A stretch of DNA of 64,000 bases from Tetrapisispora phaffii CBS 4417 (GCF_000236905.1 NC_016520.1:1240001-1304000), one strand, 5' to 3'; counted from the first letter of the stretch, positions 51,206 through 61,000 are shown. The notes: a model not told the origin generated them from the sequence alone. Numbers and translations: made by a program.

Positions 51206-51976
51206 ATGGGGTCAAGAAGATACGATTCGAGAACTACTATTTTCTCTCCAGAAGGTCGTTTATATCAGGTTGAATATGCTTTAGAGTCGATTTCTCATGC
51301 TGGTACTGCTATTGGTATTATGGCTGAAGATGGTATTGTCTTAGCTGCAGAGAGAAAAGTTACCAGTACATTGTTGGAACAAGATACATCTACTGAAAAG
51401 TTGTATAAATTGAATGATAATATTACAGTGGCAGTGGCAGGGTTGACAGCAGATGCTGAAATTCTTATAAATACAGCGAGAGTGTTTGCTCAAAATTATC
51501 TGCAGACTTATAATGAGGATATTCCAGTTGAGGTTTTGGTCAGAAAACTAAGTGACATAAAACAAGGTTACACTCAACATGGTGGTTTAAGACCATTTGG
51601 TGTTTCTTTTATATATGCCGGTTACGACGAACGTCTGGGTTACCAATTGTTCACATCAAATCCATCGGGTAACTACACGGGTTGGAAGGCCATTAGTGTG
51701 GGTGCTAACACTTCAGCAGCTCAAACCCTCCTACAAATGGAATTTAAAGACGATATTAAACTAGAAGGAGCCATAGAACTTGCATTGAAAACATTATCCA
51801 AAACCACCGACAGTAGTGCGTTGACATACGACAGAGTTGAATTCGCAACAATTAAAAAAGGTGAAAACAATAAAGTTTATCAAAAAATTTATAAACCAGA
51901 GGAAATCAAACAACTTTTATCAAAAGCTGGCATAACTAAGAAAAGTGAAGACGGTGAAGATACAGCGATGAATTAA
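51206..51976 (+). CDS. PRE9: 20S proteasome subunit alpha 3
   Basis: 256 residues (S. cerevisiae 258). The only non-essential 20S subunit in S. cerevisiae, where alpha 4 can replace it. The alpha signature is at residues 5-27 (YDSRTTIFSPEGRLYQVEYALES); LLEQDTSTEKLYKLND and IKQGYTQHGGLRPFGVSFIYAGYD are alpha-3 specific; a charged tail ends in EDGEDTAMN. Start ATG at 51206, PACE upstream. Confidence 0.98.
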   Translation: MGSRRYDSRTTIFSPEGRLYQVEYALESISHAGTAIGIMAEDGIVLAAERKVTSTLLEQDTSTEKLYKLNDNITVAVAGLTADAEILINTARVFAQNYLQTYNEDIPVEVLVRKLSDIKQGYTQHGGLRPFGVSFIYAGYDERLGYQLFTSNPSGNYTGWKAISVGANTSAAQTLLQMEFKDDIKLEGAIELALKTLSKTTDSSALTYDRVEFATIKKGENNKVYQKIYKPEEIKQLLSKAGITKKSEDGEDTAMN

Positions 51977-52409
51977 GCACGTACGCAAACACATGTGCGA
52001 ACCAACTCATTCCCCACATAATAAACAGAAAACTGTAGTTTAGAATATAAAGCAAGTACTTATATGTATATATCTATATATTTGTCATTTAAAACTAATC
52101 ATTTTATCAATTTACATCAATAAAGCAGAATATCAAAAATCGTTACGCGCTTAATTGTCGTTATTTATACTTTAAATACAAATAGATACTAAAAATTATA
52201 AAAAGAATGATTTATAAACTATCTGAAGAGTTTTGTAGATTGTAAGAAGGTCTCACAATACGGATATACTTTCAAGAGGCCTTTCTATTTTATCGACCAA
52301 CTTGCATGTGTTTGTTTTTGCAATTGAAGTCCATGAATAAGTTAGCCTCGATATTAACATTTGGAATTGATTATTTCAATAAGAAAAGTTAGAAAATAGA
52401 ATTTACTAG
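51977..52409. other. Intergenic PRE9-MAY24
   Basis: AT-rich spacer with PRE9 3' end and MAY24 promoter. I looked for a 5' exon and a GTATGT donor, because the S. cerevisiae orthologue is spliced near its start, and found none. Confidence 0.55.
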
Positions 52410-52835
52410 ATGGTTGGTAATTTTTTAACGAGCAATGACATGCCAGTTGGTTATGTGACACCTTCCTTTCCATCCCTATATTGGCCTATCAACAACTCAA
52501 AATATAATACTGCGTATTTATATGATTCATATACAATCTGGCTGTTCACCGTGTATTGGAGTTTGATATTGAACGGGTTCTTCTACGGCGTTGCAGGTGC
52601 CCTGGCATGTTTCACGCATAGAAAGAAAGGCGGTGGGTTCTGGATCCTAGCTATATATCTGGTCCTTGGAGGAGTACAAGGCATAGTGCTTGGTACCATA
52701 ATCGGGTACATTATAAGCGCCACATACTTATCCGCCCTGTTTTCGATGTCAACTTGGATCCCGCTTTGCTGTGCAGTAGCACAAGTCCTCTTCGAGGTCA
52801 CCACAAGTTACTCATTAGTGGGTAACCTGATGTAG
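52410..52835 (+). CDS. MAY24: Small four-span membrane protein of the YPR153W family
   Basis: 141 residues, about the length of S. cerevisiae YPR153W/May24 (140), a protein of unknown molecular function. A conserved soluble start (VTPSFPSLYWPINNSKYNT) is followed by about four hydrophobic segments (roughly 45-67, 74-92, 95-115 and 118-139), with FTHRKKGGGFW in the loop after the first and SMSTWIPLCCAV before the last. The complete family sequence is read from one continuous exon with ATG at 52410. Lies between PRE9 and the LSB1/PIN3 gene, matching YPR153W-YPR154W. Confidence 0.88.
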   Translation: MVGNFLTSNDMPVGYVTPSFPSLYWPINNSKYNTAYLYDSYTIWLFTVYWSLILNGFFYGVAGALACFTHRKKGGGFWILAIYLVLGGVQGIVLGTIIGYIISATYLSALFSMSTWIPLCCAVAQVLFEVTTSYSLVGNLM

Positions 52836-53213
52836 CACCCTCGTCCACCTCACTCCAACCCAACCTCAGTGACCTTCTAGACAAGGCAGCAACTGCACGT
52901 GAATCCTCCCAGGCTTTCATAGGATTACCCGCCCTATGGTTGTTAGTAAGAGGCTTCGCCGATTTGAAAATGGTCAGTTTATATCTCAAATTCTGTAAAA
53001 GGTCAGGTAGATTAATGAATCATATAACTCGTTTAATGGTGAGTATGATTTTAAGAATGAGTTATTAGGATATTAGCAGTTATAATTTCATTTTTAACAG
53101 CCTTCTGGTAGAAATTTAATTATTCGTTGTCTTTCTAACGTAAGCAATTATAACAAATATAATAGAGCAGTTATAAAAAACTATTTTAATTCATACAAAT
53201 TACAACATACGTC
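52836..53213. other. Intergenic MAY24-LSB1/PIN3
   Basis: Promoter of the SH3 gene; one CACGTG at 52896-52901. No gene seen. Confidence 0.55.
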
Positions 53214-53876
53214 ATGTCCACATCGCTAATCAATCGTTCTTTGACTACAATCAGAACTGAATTAGAGTTCTTGAAGGAGTCAAAGGTCATCAGTGATTCC
53301 GTTTTCAAAGAGATCAATAGTTCTTTACCAGAAAGATATGATCCATCAAATGCTCCTTCGATGCTTAGTGCTACCACTACCCGTGACAGTACGGCTCTAG
53401 AATACGTCGAAGCCATTTATCGTTTTGATCCACAACAAGATGGAGATTTAGCTATCCAGCCAGGTGACAAAATCCAAGTGCTAGAGAAAATTTCTCCAGA
53501 ATGGTATAAAGGTAGCTGCAATGGCAAAGTTGGTGTCTTCCCTTCGAATTATACTAAGCCAGCATTCTCAGGTTCTACAAATGCCAGCAAGTCTGAGTTA
53601 ACGCCTGTTCCTCCACAATATCAACAACAACAACAACCCATACAGCAGGTTCAATCTTACCACTCTTACCAACAACCATTCCCACCTCAATCGACAAATT
53701 ACTATCAACAAGCTCCGCAGCAACAGCAACAGCAACAGCAGCCTGAACAACAGCAACAGCAACATCACTCTAATACCGGTAAACATTTGAAGAGTTTTGG
53801 TTCAAAATTAGGTAATGCTGCTATTTTTGGTGCAGGTGCAACTATTGGTTCAGATATTGTTAACAGTATCTTCTAG
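53214..53876 (+). CDS. LSB1/PIN3: SH3-domain Las17-binding protein (Lsb1/Pin3 family)
   Basis: 220 residues (S. cerevisiae Lsb1 241, Pin3/Lsb2 215). These paralogues bind the WASP homologue Las17 and restrain actin nucleation; Pin3 overproduction promotes appearance of the prion [PSI+]. N-terminal helical region 1-50; SH3 domain 62-118 with AIYRFDP, Trp97 and Pro110/Tyr113; then a Gln-rich prion-like tail (about 128-185, encoded by CAA/CAG runs) and a Gly/Ala-rich conserved end (GKHLKSFGSKLGNAAIFGAGATIG). It sits at the shared position of the duplicates YGR136W and YPR154W, so either name could apply. Confidence 0.92.
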   Translation: MSTSLINRSLTTIRTELEFLKESKVISDSVFKEINSSLPERYDPSNAPSMLSATTTRDSTALEYVEAIYRFDPQQDGDLAIQPGDKIQVLEKISPEWYKGSCNGKVGVFPSNYTKPAFSGSTNASKSELTPVPPQYQQQQQPIQQVQSYHSYQQPFPPQSTNYYQQAPQQQQQQQQPEQQQQQHHSNTGKHLKSFGSKLGNAAIFGAGATIGSDIVNSIF

Positions 53877-54218
53877 ATGTTAATTATAATTATGTGCAAT
53901 ATAGAAACTTATGTTTGTTCTTTTTGACAGTGTGAAACTTGTTTGGTACTTGAAGTATGGGTTAATATTGACGTTAAGGGTTAGAAACGTTACTCGTTAC
54001 GGGTATTCTCTAGTACGTTAAGAATATTTGCAAATCGAAAATATTTTATAGATGAGTTATAACATTGATTTAGTTGGTTATATAGTTGACCTCATATCTG
54101 TGTTTTTTTATTATTAATATATATATATATCAAAGTGTTTAGATATACTTCTGATTTTGCTCCCAACAATATATATATTTCTATCATTATTTCTTATATT
54201 TACAAGTCCTATCTCCGG
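53877..54218. other. Convergent intergenic LSB1/PIN3 - NCA2
   Basis: AT-rich, with a (TA)n tract near 54117-54130; 3' ends only. Confidence 0.6.
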
Positions 54219-56060
54219 TTATAGATATTTGCTATAAGAGCGATTGATTCTGTTAATGATTCTCAAACTCAACGAAGTAGTATTATTTAAATTTCCTAAT
54301 TCTGTGATATCTCTTAACCATTCTTTTCTTCTCTCCGGTTCTACTAATATATATCCTACTTTTTCAAGTATATTTAATTCAACAGTTAATAAACCCTGTT
54401 CATAATATGCTTTTTGCCCAACTTCAGTGTCTTCCATCAAAGATATCAATCTCTCTGTGCTATTCAAACTTTGAATCATGGCTAATTTGTATGTTTGAAT
54501 ATTAGACCAAATGTTACCAAGCTTCACTAACCTACAAGCAGCTACAGATCCAAAATAAACTATTGCAATTGCGGGAGATAGAGCCAATACACCAAATACT
54601 AATTGTTGTGATTTTAACATTTTATCAACACCATCCAACACTAAAGATCCATCGACTTTGGTCTTCTGCACTTGAACTAATAGTGATCTGATTAGTTTAC
54701 CAGTAACTATATTTTTTACAGGGTTTTCCAATTGGTTTTCATATATTTCCATGAACTGGGTTAAATCTCCATGCTCAACTTGAGAGACTAAAGAATCAAC
54801 ATCTATATTGGAAGAAGAATTCTCGCTCACTAAACTGACCACCATCCTATTTAATGAATTCAACTCTGACGGTAAAGTATCTTGAGACATCATCGCAATG
54901 GAACTATTTTCATCATGTCTTACAGTAGCCCAAACTTGTTTTAAAGGTTGCCAGATCCAGTTATATAGTAATCCTGATACAAATTCAATAAGATTTGCAC
55001 GAATAAAATCAGCAATTACGATCCTATTATGCCACAATGACGATATTGAAGATGGACCATACATTAATGTCAGAAGCGTGACAGGCCATATTCTCACCAA
55101 TATTGAAGGCTTTTGTATTTTCGTTAACTCATTTGCTTCTTTAAAATTTGAAGTTAATTTAACAATATCAGAAAGTGTTTTGTTTGTATTTGAATCTATT
55201 TCGAAGAAAGTTTTGAAATAATTTAATTTTGCATCCAATAGTTTCTCTTCTTTAGATTTCTGAACGTTACATATCAAATATCCTAATTTCATAAGGTAGC
55301 GTTCGTGGATCGAATCGGTAAGGTTAAGTTGATTATGTAATTTGTTCTTCAAAACAATATGAGGCAATGAAAATAAAACTTGCACCTTCTTGGTTGTTTC
55401 CCTTGGTAATCCTACAAATTTAAAGCTTTGAACCATAAGTAATTTATTAAATTGTGGATATATGTCTTTTGCAATATCAGTTCCGATACATTTAACATCT
55501 TCGAGAGTCAATGAAGTTTGTACAGATTTCAGATCTGATACTTTGCTTCTTATTTTATTTGACACTGCCTTGATTCCATAATATAATTCTGAAGGTAAAA
55601 TCTGTAAACCATAAAATAAGGAATACAGTTTTGAACTTGATACGGATTCGTAATAACTTTTAACATTATTAACTCTCACCAATTGATTGACTAATGTATT
55701 CGTAAGGCAATAATAACAAATTATCAGTACATAATGAGAAATCCCAGCTGTGATAATATTTTGTAAATAGTTAGAGGATTTTGGGAGCTCATCTATTTTC
55801 AAAAGAATCTCTTGGATTTTACCAAAATCAATATTCAAGTTCGAGTATGTTTTTCTTCCACTTATTTGTTTACATAAGTTCTCTGATAAATTTTTGATTT
55901 CAGACAACTGATTTTGTAAAACTTCTAAATTTCTCTCACCTAAGCTACTATTGACCACATTTTCAGATTCATTATCTGGGAACACTAAAGATTGTAGAGA
56001 TTTTTCTAAATTACTTGTCACTTCTTGTATTGACTGTACAACGAAGCTATCTGTAATCAT
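54219..56060 (-). CDS. NCA2: Mitochondrial protein Nca2
   Basis: 613 residues (S. cerevisiae 616). With Nca3 it controls expression of mitochondrial ATP6/ATP8 (Atp6 and Atp8 of ATP synthase), probably from the outer mitochondrial membrane. Hydrophobic segments near residues 105-125 and around 500-520 (VFGVLALSPAIAIVYFGSVAA). Diagnostic core parts are KIQKPSILVRIWPVTLLTLMYGPSS and GLLYNWIWQPLKQVWATVRHDE, and the C-terminus matches the NCA2 domain (GLLTVELNILEKVGYILVE). Start ATG at 56060. Divergent from VPS62/TDA6; TPO2/TPO3, which follows in S. cerevisiae, is missing. Confidence 0.94.
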   Translation of the reverse strand: MITDSFVVQSIQEVTSNLEKSLQSLVFPDNESENVVNSSLGERNLEVLQNQLSEIKNLSENLCKQISGRKTYSNLNIDFGKIQEILLKIDELPKSSNYLQNIITAGISHYVLIICYYCLTNTLVNQLVRVNNVKSYYESVSSSKLYSLFYGLQILPSELYYGIKAVSNKIRSKVSDLKSVQTSLTLEDVKCIGTDIAKDIYPQFNKLLMVQSFKFVGLPRETTKKVQVLFSLPHIVLKNKLHNQLNLTDSIHERYLMKLGYLICNVQKSKEEKLLDAKLNYFKTFFEIDSNTNKTLSDIVKLTSNFKEANELTKIQKPSILVRIWPVTLLTLMYGPSSISSLWHNRIVIADFIRANLIEFVSGLLYNWIWQPLKQVWATVRHDENSSIAMMSQDTLPSELNSLNRMVVSLVSENSSSNIDVDSLVSQVEHGDLTQFMEIYENQLENPVKNIVTGKLIRSLLVQVQKTKVDGSLVLDGVDKMLKSQQLVFGVLALSPAIAIVYFGSVAACRLVKLGNIWSNIQTYKLAMIQSLNSTERLISLMEDTEVGQKAYYEQGLLTVELNILEKVGYILVEPERRKEWLRDITELGNLNNTTSLSLRIINRINRSYSKYL

Positions 56061-56576
56061 CTCCAGTTAATATTTCAGAAAGTAGTATTAAGTCTCTATT
56101 TCCTAAAAGAAGATTAATTATAACAATTGATTATATATCTACTGGTTGTCTTCAATTTCAATTCAATAAATCGAACACAATATACATTTATATGGACCCT
56201 TATTATAAACTCTCCAGTAATGATTTCTTATGCGCGTAATTAAATTTCTGAGGTAGTAAACTTCGTTAAATGCATAAAACTCAAATCCTATATTAACAAA
56301 CAAAAAATAAGTAGTGCAAATTATTATAAGAAGGAATGTATAACCGACAAGTATACTCTTACTACTGTTGTTCACTTGCGGTGAGCAAATGATAAGAATA
56401 ATTGGGAAATCTATAAGCTTATTCTGTCAATCCTAATTAAGTTTAACATTCTTTCTATTCGAAAAATATCATATATATGAGAGTGGTTCTATATTTACAA
56501 TAAAACTGATAGATAACAATAAACCAATCTAAACCTGTAATCTATTTGAAAAAAAATTACACACACTTCTAACAGA
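56061..56576. other. Divergent promoter region NCA2 / VPS62
   Basis: AT-rich. A 70-codon minus-strand ORF at 56163-56375 has no recognised family. No clear factor site. Confidence 0.5.
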
Positions 56577-58001
56577 ATGTTGAATAATTTTAACCGGAAA
56601 TATCTATTATATGGTATCTTATTGCTGCTTGAATTGGTAGCCGTCTCGGTGTGCATTGAAGATCCGTTGATAAACGATGATCCATTTTTTGAATTAATGC
56701 ATGAAGAGTTATTCAAAAGCAAAAGAAATAATGAGTATGGGTATGATAGTTTTGGTGAAAAATTACCTCCGATTTTACCTCCTGAGAAAGTCAATGACGA
56801 TAATAAGAGTCTGCTTGACAACTCTGAAGTTCCATCGTATGTGATTGATTTTTGTCCACTTGTACATTTACATACCGAAGAGGAATATTGGCCTTCTGAT
56901 ATTGCTGATTATGTCAAAAATTTTAATCTAACAGATGCAACAGGTAATATTATACTTGGTGGGACATCCGAAAACCCTTTATCATTAAAAGATCTGAAGG
57001 CTTACTACAAGCTTAAGCATAAAAATAAAAAGTCTAAAAAAGACAAATTTATTTCAAGTTCCAGCGTAGTAATGACTAGTATAGATGACTTTGATAAAGA
57101 TCCAGATTGGTTAATTGGGCACAGACCTAAATTTGGTACAGGTTATATTAAAAAAGGTCCGGCAGTACTAGTTGTTGTAGATAAAGGTAATGGATGGGTT
57201 GATGCTTTTTGGTTTTACTTCTACCCTTTTAATTGGGGACCCTATGTTATGGGAGGTGGACCTTGGGGTAATCACGTTGGTGATTGGGAGCATTCGCTGG
57301 TTCGTTTTTACAAGGGTGAACCAAAGTATCTTTGGATGAGTGCACACAGTGGTGGTGTTGCGTACAGGTACAGTGCTATAGAAAAGATGAAGAAGCTACG
57401 TCGCGTAAATGGTAAGCTAACACCAGAGGTTATTGAACGTCCTTTGATTTTTGCAGCCAGAGGCACACACGCAAACTATGCCTCTGTTGGACAACATGCA
57501 CATGATGTACCTTTCTTTTTCATGCCATTGAGTGATTTTACAGATCGTGGATTGATGTGGGACCCTTCTCTTAACCTATATTCTTATATACAAATCGGAA
57601 CTACAATTACTCCAGCTAATGATAAAAGCAAAAAAGTAGGTACTGATTGGCTATACTTTGCAGGCAAATGGGGTGATAAAGAATTGCCAAGGAGTGATCC
57701 AAGACAAAAATGGTCTGTTTTCCAAATGAAATATATCAATGGTCCAACAGGACCATTGTTTAAGCATTTAGATAGGATATCTCTATGCCCTTCATTCAAA
57801 TGGTGGAACTTCCTGAACAGTTGTCCTCAAAGAAGATTCATCAAGAAAAGTAACGGGTTAAATGCAGAGAAGAATGATTTAATTGGTGACAATTGTGGGG
57901 TACTATTGTACAAGATAAGACCAAAATGGTTGAGAGGAATATTTAGATTAATAATGTGGAGAGGAGTGATCTGTTTCATAATGGAGTTTTTTACTGGATA
58001 A
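56577..58001 (+). CDS. VPS62/TDA6: Vps62/Tda6 family protein
   Basis: 474 residues (both S. cerevisiae duplicates, YGR141W and YPR157W, about 467). Vps62 was named for a vacuolar protein sorting phenotype of the mutant; the molecular activity is unknown. An N-terminal hydrophobic segment (about 9-27, LYGILLLLELVAVSVC) serves as signal peptide or anchor. The Vps62-related domain has DFCPLVHLHTEEEYWPSDIADYV, GNGWVDAFWFYFYPFNWGP, GNHVGDWEHSLVRF and FAARGTHANYASVGQHAHD, rich in His, Asp and Trp as in a metal or sugar-binding fold. A hydrophobic patch ends the protein. Start ATG at 56577. Confidence 0.9.
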   Translation: MLNNFNRKYLLYGILLLLELVAVSVCIEDPLINDDPFFELMHEELFKSKRNNEYGYDSFGEKLPPILPPEKVNDDNKSLLDNSEVPSYVIDFCPLVHLHTEEEYWPSDIADYVKNFNLTDATGNIILGGTSENPLSLKDLKAYYKLKHKNKKSKKDKFISSSSVVMTSIDDFDKDPDWLIGHRPKFGTGYIKKGPAVLVVVDKGNGWVDAFWFYFYPFNWGPYVMGGGPWGNHVGDWEHSLVRFYKGEPKYLWMSAHSGGVAYRYSAIEKMKKLRRVNGKLTPEVIERPLIFAARGTHANYASVGQHAHDVPFFFMPLSDFTDRGLMWDPSLNLYSYIQIGTTITPANDKSKKVGTDWLYFAGKWGDKELPRSDPRQKWSVFQMKYINGPTGPLFKHLDRISLCPSFKWWNFLNSCPQRRFIKKSNGLNAEKNDLIGDNCGVLLYKIRPKWLRGIFRLIMWRGVICFIMEFFTG

Positions 58002-58484
58002 AAATCTCCTAGTCTTTTATTTAAGACAATTGATAGAATTAGTAGTAAATAGCGAGTAGTTAATAATCAATATATACGCACATTTGAAAAGAATTGTTCA
58101 TTTTAACGACACTATTTTTGTTTTTGTAAATAAACGTTTATCTGACTTCCAGTGAGTTCAGCTTATCTTTTAAGCAGGAAAGTTACTTAAATTTCAAACA
58201 AAAACATGAATATCATGACTGGAGTATTAAAACAGTATTTAATTTTCTTAATGTGCATTAGCTTATACAGATGCTCCAGAACATGCAAATGAACACTAGT
58301 GCTGGTATAATGTTGTGATTTTTCCATTAGCATGTATTATTAATTCACAATTATGTAAATTAGTAAGCCTGTGTACCGTCATTAACACCTTCAGCCTAAC
58401 CTATCTGTCACTATCACCGTGTTCCTTCTAAGTGACTTGAAAATATTTACTATCGCAACAGTTCTGCGGACGTTTCTGTGAAAA

Positions 58485-58502
58485 CTCTAGAATATTCCAG
58501 AA
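58485..58502. promoter_or_regulatory. Heat-shock element (Hsf1 site) before BTN2
   Basis: GAA-TA-TTC-CA-GAA (58490-58502) is a perfect three-unit HSE; CTC-TA before it gives an imperfect fourth unit. About 330 bp upstream of BTN2, which is strongly heat-induced in S. cerevisiae. Confidence 0.82.
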
Positions 58503-58797
58503 ATAAAATTCATTTTTTAGGCAGAAAACTATTTGTTCTCTGCCTGTGACCGAAAGCGGTGGTACTGGATCCGGGCGGTGAAAGAAGCATCTCGAAGGTG
58601 ACAGAACAGGAAGTGTCAGTTGCTTTGTAATCATCGAATTAGATGTTAGAGTTTGAGTAATATAAACATATAAATAGAGGTAAACTTTGTATCGTAATTG
58701 TGAAACTTTTATTTTCGGATTCTGTTACTGTTATATTGTAAAATAATAGAACACAACAACAAGACAAGTATCGCCGATTATTACGAACCTATCTAAT

Positions 58798-58830
58798 AAC
58801 AAACAACAACAACAACAAAATACAACAACA
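58798..58830 (+). repeat. (CAA)n-rich 5' leader of BTN2
   Basis: The 33 bases before the ATG consist almost only of AAC/CAA triplets, and a shorter AAC run lies at 58754-58764. Such leaders are unstructured and favour scanning. Confidence 0.8.
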
Positions 58831-60135
58831 ATGTTTACGGTTTTAGAGTCCCCATGTATTTTAAAACAATACCAACAACCTAACAGACGTCAATTTGTAC
58901 ATCCTTTCGCACAACCAATGGCATGTGCTAACGAACTGGATTTTTTCCAATTATTGCAACAAGTTGCCTCTAAGCAAGAAACCGTTAAAGCCCAACCACC
59001 TCGGGAACTTAGATATTCTGTCACGACTACCGATGCTAATAACCATGTCATTTCATTATACAAAGAAATTAGTGATGCTAGATACGAAGAAATAATGAGA
59101 GGAGCTGTTGAGAATATCAAAGACGAGATCTTGAGAGAACATCCACAGTACAGAGTAGCTACTGATTTCTTTGGCAACACATTCTATGTCAAAAACACAG
59201 TGAGCGAGCATGAGTTGCAAAATGAGATCATAAAGAGATTCGACCTCAATGCGTTCAACAAGAAGATTGCACGCAAGAGTTTCAAAGGATTCACCATTGA
59301 AATCAACGACGACAGCACCGAGTTTGTAGTCTACAATGAATCTGAGAATGTGTATCAAAAATTCGAATCGCCAGAATTAACGACTTTGAAAAACGTCAGT
59401 GTGTCTGGATTCAATGTTCAAAAAAGCGATGACCAACTAAAGAATTTTGCAGTGTTAAATATTGCAGTGTCAATTGCTCCACAAGCTGATTTCCGTGTCA
59501 CTGATAGAGCAGCCGCACAAGCCGCACAGACTGCGTTAAACAATCTAATTGAATGGTCCATCCCACAAAGAAGAGAAGTGCAAAAGCAGGAACAAGAAGA
59601 AGCAGCAGGCAGAGAAGCAAGGATCGATGCTGAAAGAAGAAGACAGCTCGAACTGCAAAAAGCCAAAGAGGAAAAACTGTTGAAGCAAAGAGAAGAGGAG
59701 AAAAGACAAGAAAGAATTAGAATTGCCAAACTAAAAGAACAGAGACAGAAGGATTTAGAGGCCAAGATCTTCCAAGAGAGAAGAATCCAAGAGGCTAAAC
59801 TTGCTGAAGAGAAGGAGAGAATCGAGAAAGAACACGAAAAGGCCATGAAAGAACTCGAGGAAAAACAAAGACAATTGGAACTTAACAAACAAAAAGAGAT
59901 GTTAGACGAACTGTTCCCAAAGAAGATAACCATCGATTACAATAGTGATCACGAGAACGACAAGAGTGCCTCTAAAGATGAACAAAAGAAATCGAAAGTC
60001 CAAAATTCAAAAAGAAGGTCCTCATCACCACCTCCATTGGAAGAAGTAGAAGACGAGGAAGTCAACCGCTACAGAGAGCTATTACAGAGGTCACCAACGA
60101 ACAACACATCCATAATTGAGGATGCCTTAGACTAA
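58831..60135 (+). CDS. BTN2: Btn2 aggregase / late endosome retrieval protein
   Basis: 434 residues (S. cerevisiae Btn2 410, paralogue Cur1 252). Btn2 gathers misfolded and prion proteins into a juxtanuclear deposit, binds the Hsp40 Sis1 and v-SNAREs, and cures [URE3] when overproduced. The N-terminus (FTVLESPCILKQYQQPNRRQF) fits the conserved Btn2/Cur1 region; the middle part contains a hydrophobic beta-rich segment; residues about 250-370 are a long Glu/Lys/Arg/Gln coiled coil; the tail has a Ser/Pro patch (RRSSSPPPLEEVEDEE). Full length and coiled coil favour BTN2 over the shorter CUR1. Start ATG at 58831; HSE upstream. Confidence 0.9.
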   Translation: MFTVLESPCILKQYQQPNRRQFVHPFAQPMACANELDFFQLLQQVASKQETVKAQPPRELRYSVTTTDANNHVISLYKEISDARYEEIMRGAVENIKDEILREHPQYRVATDFFGNTFYVKNTVSEHELQNEIIKRFDLNAFNKKIARKSFKGFTIEINDDSTEFVVYNESENVYQKFESPELTTLKNVSVSGFNVQKSDDQLKNFAVLNIAVSIAPQADFRVTDRAAAQAAQTALNNLIEWSIPQRREVQKQEQEEAAGREARIDAERRRQLELQKAKEEKLLKQREEEKRQERIRIAKLKEQRQKDLEAKIFQERRIQEAKLAEEKERIEKEHEKAMKELEEKQRQLELNKQKEMLDELFPKKITIDYNSDHENDKSASKDEQKKSKVQNSKRRSSSPPPLEEVEDEEVNRYRELLQRSPTNNTSIIEDALD

Positions 60136-60530
60136 ACACATATATATCTGTCCCTTATATAAGATAGTATAGCCATAATAGACATAATAATTCCGATTAA
60201 ACACCGTATCACGACCGCATAGTGTTGCTATTTATAGAAGTAGCAGGGCGTCCGAGCGTGTATCAAAAATAGCCGAACAGGTCATAACTGTCTTGGCACT
60301 GCCACCACATATAGCATGCTTGGGTTGGTTTCCTATGGACTTTTGCACCACCAACTGCGTACACCCATACCCCCCACTGTCGACCGTCACTGCTTTCCCT
60401 GCGCACCACGACGACTCTGAGACGCAGGCCACAAAAGGAACGCCATTCGCAAACACCTCGACACAAAGTCGCGTCATTTTGCACGCGCGGCGGACAGACG
60501 GACCGCCGGGATCGAGCGACCGCTGAAAAG

Positions 60531-60536
60531 ACGCGT
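60531..60536. promoter_or_regulatory. MCB box (ACGCGT) before KRE6
   Basis: ACGCGT here and again at 60659-60664, about 490 and 360 bp upstream of KRE6. Two MCBs fit G1/S expression of a wall gene, but the local GC-richness raises the chance frequency. Confidence 0.4.
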
Positions 60537-60940
60537 CAAGACGGAAACGCACGTGACTCCCATGGCCACTTTCCTGTTTCTCGGCAGACCGCAGAGCCGT
60601 CGGAAGTGACGTGGGGCCCTCGAGACAAATTTCTTTTCGGGCCCGAGAACAGCTGCGCACGCGTTGGGGACAAACTCGAAAATACAGGCTTCCACGCACC
60701 GATTGCCGGGTGTTCTGCGGTGTTTCTGCCGGGCTCAATGAAACAGATCAAATATTTTCGAAATTGTTCCATTTCGAACTTTTCAGCAAAACTGCTAGTG
60801 ATAAAAATGCACTTGATCCAGTGCCTGCTATTTATAAATACACACACACAGATATATATATATATATATATATACAAGTTTGTGGTTTTCGGTTGTTGCT
60901 TTGTATTCGTAACGTTGCAGCAGTGCATTGACTAAGCTAC

Positions 60941-61000
60941 TATACTCATACTGACGCTGTTATACTCATACTGACGCTGCTATACTCATACCCACGCTAC
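60941..61000 (+). repeat. 3 x 20-bp tandem repeat before KRE6
   Basis: Unit ATACTCATACTGACGCTGTT at 60941-60960, 60961-60980 (one change) and 60981-61000 (five changes). The array ends 20 bp before the ATG and so probably lies in the 5' UTR or at the transcription start. Confidence 0.95.

Larger units (their letters stand above)
58002..58830. other. BTN2 promoter region
   Basis: Contains a heat-shock element, a TATA box TATAAATA at 58669-58676 (about 155 bp before the ATG), and a CAA-rich leader directly before the start. GC-rich patch about 58545-58575. Confidence 0.7.

Noticed and set aside
60232..60928. ORFs of 73-168 codons in the GC-rich region before KRE6
   Set aside because: The longest starts with TTG, not ATG. 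All lie in GC-rich sequence where stop codons are rare and overlap each other.
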